This document shows, in pieces, positions 7,285-8,707 of a stretch of DNA of 8,707 bases. The notes beneath the pieces are model-generated. The model saw only the letters and a program-made list of their open reading frames with translations, had not been told where the DNA came from and did no database searches. Both the position numbers and the translations under genes were made by a program. The stretch spans positions 1 to 8,707 of the forward strand of contig JBFJTN010000155.1 in NCBI GenBank assembly GCA_041625325.1, in the 5' to 3' direction. Position 1 is the first letter of the stretch. Every line of letters starts with the position of its first letter. Origin of the DNA: Oceanococcus sp041625325. Lineage in GTDB: Bacteria; Pseudomonadota; Gammaproteobacteria; Nevskiales; Oceanococcaceae.

Positions 7285-7662
7285 ATGCGCCACCTGCCGG
7301 TTGCCCTGGCCTGGGTGGGCGCACCGCTGCTGCTCCTGGCACTGCTGATGGCGCTGCTGCTGCCGCCCGGGCAGGCACCCGGCTATCTGTTCCTGCTCCT
7401 GCCGCCGGCCCTGTGGACCCTGCGCCTGATCGTGGCCCGCCGCAGCGGCCGGATCAGCCGGCGCATGCCCATGCTGGACGGCGGCCCGGCCATGGCCGGT
7501 CTGTTCTTCGCCTTCCGGCCGGAGATCTATGTCCGGCAGGGCGGCTTCGACAATTTCACCGGCTACTGGATCAAGGAGTGTGCCTGCTGTCTGCTGCTCT
7601 GGCTGCTCTGTCTGGGGCCGATCCTGATGGCCCTGGGCGAGGCGGTGTCGGGAACGCGCTGA
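7285..7662 (+). CDS. Small membrane protein of unknown function
   Basis: A 125-residue hydrophobic protein that I do not recognise. Predicted membrane helices lie at about 7-27 (leucine-rich), 32-51 (LFLLLPPALWTLRLIVA) and 98-118 (ACCLLLWLLCLGPILMAL). A basic loop (RRSGRISRR, 52-60) would face the cytoplasm. Between helices two and three is a soluble stretch of about 45 residues with FFAFRPEIYVRQGGFDNFTGYW, and the third helix starts with a Cys-Ala-Cys-Cys cluster. The ATG lies only 4 bp after the amidohydrolase stop, and GAGG overlapping that stop may serve as ribosome site, so the two genes are almost certainly co-transcribed and perhaps translationally coupled. A membrane partner or anchor for the hydrolase is possible but is inference only. 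It converges on the TetR gene with a 3-bp gap. Confidence 0.75.
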   Translation: MRHLPVALAWVGAPLLLLALLMALLLPPGQAPGYLFLLLPPALWTLRLIVARRSGRISRRMPMLDGGPAMAGLFFAFRPEIYVRQGGFDNFTGYWIKECACCLLLWLLCLGPILMALGEAVSGTR

Positions 7663-7665
7663 CCT

Positions 7666-8310
7666 TCAGGCCAGCTTGGAGCGCCACTGCGGCACGCCGA
7701 GCAGGATCAGGCGCAACTGCTTCTCCGCCGTGGCCTTGAGCTCGGCGTCATCCTCGCCGCGCCGGCGGGCGGTGAGCACCTGCTCGACGATGCCGGTCAT
7801 CGCGCTGATCATCAGCCCGGCGATCATCTGCAGGTCCTCGGTGCTCCACTGATTCAGCACCGGGAAGCGGCCCAGGTCGGTGGCCAGTTCGCTCTGCAGC
7901 AGGCGGATTTCGGTGCGGATTTCGTCGCGCAGGGCGGCCACCCCGCCGAAACGCTCGCGGGCCAGAAACTGGAAATGCCGTCGGTGCGCCCGCACATAGG
8001 TCACGAAGGTTTCCACCGAGCGATGGATGGCGTCCTTGAAAGGCCCCTGGCTCTGTCGCGCCACCTTGAGCAGTTCACGCAGGGTGCGGAAGGATTCTTC
8101 CACCAGTTCCAGTCCCAGTGACTCCATGTCGGAGTAGTGGCGATAGAAGGTGGTGGGCACCACCCCGACTTCGCGGGTGATCTCGCGCAGGCTCAGACCA
8201 TCGAAGCTGTTGTCGCGATCGATCAGCTCCAGCGCCGCCTCACGCAGGGCCTGGCGGGTATTGATGCTGCGGTCGCGGCCGCTGCGGTGCTTCTTCTGTG
8301 GTCTCCCCAT
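7666..8310 (-). CDS. TetR-family repressor, FabR/DesT-like regulator of unsaturated fatty acid synthesis
   Basis: A 214-residue TetR-type repressor. The N-terminal HTH at about 39-60 reads SLREITREVGVVPTTFYRHY, followed by DMESLGLELVEESFRTLRELL. This is very close to E. coli FabR in sequence and length ([20 protein letters not shown], about 215 aa). HFQFLARERFGG (112-123) also matches the FabR core. FabR and Pseudomonas DesT sense acyl-CoA or acyl-ACP saturation and repress fabA/fabB or the desaturase genes desCB. The divergent neighbour is a DesC-like reductase, the same arrangement as desT-desC in Pseudomonas, so a DesT role is the better guess. The start is ATG 8310 because homology begins here and a promoter with a perfect TTGACA box is placed just upstream; the reading frame stays open to 8553 but that extension has no TetR similarity. 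No strong Shine-Dalgarno is seen. Three bases separate it from the convergent membrane-protein gene. Confidence 0.92.
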   Translation of the reverse strand: MGRPQKKHRSGRDRSINTRQALREAALELIDRDNSFDGLSLREITREVGVVPTTFYRHYSDMESLGLELVEESFRTLRELLKVARQSQGPFKDAIHRSVETFVTYVRAHRRHFQFLARERFGGVAALRDEIRTEIRLLQSELATDLGRFPVLNQWSTEDLQMIAGLMISAMTGIVEQVLTARRRGEDDAELKATAEKQLRLILLGVPQWRSKLA

Positions 8311-8339
8311 GCCCGGTCTTGGTGCACAAATCTGTCGCC

Positions 8340-8367
8340 AATATGCCCCTATTCCCACTTCTGTCAA
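8340..8367 (-). promoter_or_regulatory. Predicted sigma-70 promoter of the TetR gene
   Basis: On the minus strand a perfect -35 box TTGACA (8367-8362) is followed after 16 bases by CATATT (8345-8340), a 4/6 match to TATAAT. Transcription would start near 8333, giving a short leader of about 23 nt before ATG 8310. This also argues against the longer upstream reading frame for the repressor. Confidence 0.55.
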
Positions 8368-8371
8368 TCCT

Positions 8372-8391
8372 GTAAACATACGGATGTTGAC
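8372..8391. promoter_or_regulatory. Inverted repeat upstream of the TetR promoter, candidate operator
   Basis: GTAAACAT-ACGG-ATGTTGAC forms 8-bp arms with one mismatch around a 4-bp centre. It ends 4 bp upstream (in minus-strand sense) of the -35 box of the TetR gene. The half ATGTTGAC is repeated exactly at 8516-8523 inside the first desC operator, which links it to the same regulator. Its half-site spacing differs from the two desC sites. Confidence 0.45.
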
Positions 8392-8506
8392 GACGGCGTC
8401 TGGAATGCGCCGATCTCTGGCGTCCGCGAAACACATGCAAGACACTGTTTTCACGCAATAAGTGCGGCGGCCGCCCGGAGGTGCCCACAGCGCTGCAAAT
8501 ATTTTT

Positions 8507-8524
8507 TGTGCACACATGTTGACA
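8507..8524. promoter_or_regulatory. DesT/FabR-like operator 1, over the desC -35 box
   Basis: TGTGCACACATGTTGACA: half sites GTGCAC (8508-8513) and GTTGAC (8518-8523) separated by four bases. The layout matches the DesT-type operator as I recall it (GTGAAC, four bases, GTTGAC/GTTCAC). The right half overlaps the -35 box TTGACA at 8519-8524, so binding would block RNA polymerase. Confidence 0.55.
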
Positions 8525-8547
8525 TTGAATTTCGGCTTGATCAATAT
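8519..8547 (+). promoter_or_regulatory. Predicted sigma-70 promoter of the desC-like gene
   Basis: A perfect TTGACA (8519-8524), a 17-base spacer, then CAATAT (8542-8547), a 3/6 match to TATAAT that keeps the important second A and last T. An AT-rich run at 8497-8507 directly upstream could act as an UP element. Transcription would begin near 8554, leaving a leader of about 22 nt. Operators cover both the -35 box and the start region. Confidence 0.55.
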
Positions 8548-8564
8548 GTGCACATTCGTTCACT
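8547..8564. promoter_or_regulatory. DesT/FabR-like operator 2, over the desC transcription start
   Basis: TGTGCACATTCGTTCACT: half sites GTGCAC (8548-8553) and GTTCAC (8558-8563) with a four-base spacer, the same design as operator 1. The two sites share TGTGCACA-nnn-GTT-n-AC and are offset by exactly 40 bp. This copy overlaps the last base of the -10 box and the predicted +1. Confidence 0.55.
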
Positions 8565-8575
8565 CAGAGTACGCG

Positions 8576-8707
8576 ATGATCCCTGTGCCCTCGCGCGGCT
8601 GGCGCCGCGCCCTGAACCGGCCGGCGCTGAACGCGCTGGCCGCCCCGCACGGCCTCAGCCGCTACCTGGAAGCCCTGAACCCGCTGTGGTCGCTGGACAG
8701 CATTCGC
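8576..8707 (+). CDS. DesC-like ferredoxin reductase / desaturase electron-transfer protein, N-terminal fragment
   Basis: Only the first 44 codons are present; the frame is open to the right edge. The fragment contains LSRYLEALNPLWSLDSIR, a stretch typical of the start of bacterial flavin/2Fe-2S oxidoreductases that pass NADPH electrons to membrane acyl-CoA delta-9 desaturases (Pseudomonas DesC, mycobacterial Rv3230c). The FAD and iron-sulfur domains lie beyond the window, so the call rests on this short stretch plus its divergent position to a FabR/DesT-like repressor. The start is taken as ATG 8576; ATG 8546 is in frame but falls inside the predicted -10/operator region. CAGAG at 8565-8569 is a weak ribosome site. 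A desaturase gene is expected just downstream. Confidence 0.7.
   Translation, partial: MIPVPSRGWRRALNRPALNALAAPHGLSRYLEALNPLWSLDSIR

Noticed and set aside
5426..7286. Long open frames on both strands (5426-7117 plus, 5436-7286 minus) over the amidohydrolase
   Set aside because: The translations are Gly/Arg/Ala- or His/Gln-rich without motifs, while the 5493-7280 frame carries clear amidohydrolase motifs. They are codon-bias shadows.
8321..8337. Third GTGCAC element (GGTGCACA) in the TetR leader as a full operator
   Set aside because: The left half matches the desC operators, but the expected right half four bases later reads CTGTCG, which does not fit GTT-S-AC.
8311..8553. N-terminal extension of the TetR protein to an ATG at 8553
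   Set aside because: TetR similarity begins at MGRPQ (8310), the extension is not domain-like, and it would run through the promoter, palindrome and operators.
8546..8575. Alternative in-frame ATG 8546 for the desC-like gene
   Set aside because: It overlaps the predicted -10 box and operator 2 and lies upstream of the predicted transcription start.
1..8707. tRNA, rRNA, CRISPR arrays, insertion sequences, long repeats
   Set aside because: None seen by reading the sequence: no regularly spaced repeats, no transposase-like frame, no cloverleaf-like or rRNA-like segment.

Overview
The window is GC-rich, densely coded DNA. Gene content points to a gammaproteobacterium: a fused bifunctional mnmC, a Marinobacter-type two-domain fatty acyl-CoA reductase, and a FabR/DesT-like regulator divergent from a desaturase electron-transfer reductase. 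A lipid-accumulating or hydrocarbon-associated lineage (for example Nevskiales/Salinisphaera-like) would fit, but this placement is inference from gene content and was not tested by any search.

Layout. (1) 1-669, minus: the first 220-223 codons of alanine racemase (alr), running off the left edge. (2) 765-2534, plus, divergent from alr: mnmC, with a convincing methyltransferase half and a short, divergent FAD half. (3) 2535-2563: a perfect 9-bp GC hairpin between converging genes. (4) 2569-4551, minus: a 660-residue fatty acyl-CoA reductase made of two SDR domains. (5) 4645-5439, minus, 93 bp upstream of the reductase in the same direction: an AraC-type regulator. (6) 5493-7280, plus, divergent from araC: a large D-aminoacylase-like amidohydrolase. 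(7) 7285-7662, plus, 4 bp after it: a small three-helix membrane protein. (8) 7666-8310, minus, convergent with a 3-bp gap: a FabR/DesT-like TetR repressor. (9) 8576-8707, plus: the first 44 codons of a DesC-like ferredoxin reductase, cut by the right edge.

How it fits together. Most of the right two thirds looks like acyl-lipid metabolism: reduction of acyl-CoA to fatty alcohol, a hydrolase of the N-acyl-amino-acid type, and control of an acyl-CoA desaturase system. The best non-coding signal is the 265-bp gap between the TetR gene and desC. Two DesT-like inverted repeats, exactly 40 bp apart, bracket a promoter with a perfect TTGACA -35 box. The TetR gene has its own promoter with a perfect TTGACA box, and a third, differently spaced palindrome lies just upstream of it. 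No tRNA, rRNA, mobile element or CRISPR array is visible, and no gene-free stretch exceeds 300 bp. I did not find a clearly undescribed multi-gene system. The most open biology is the amidohydrolase/small membrane protein pair.
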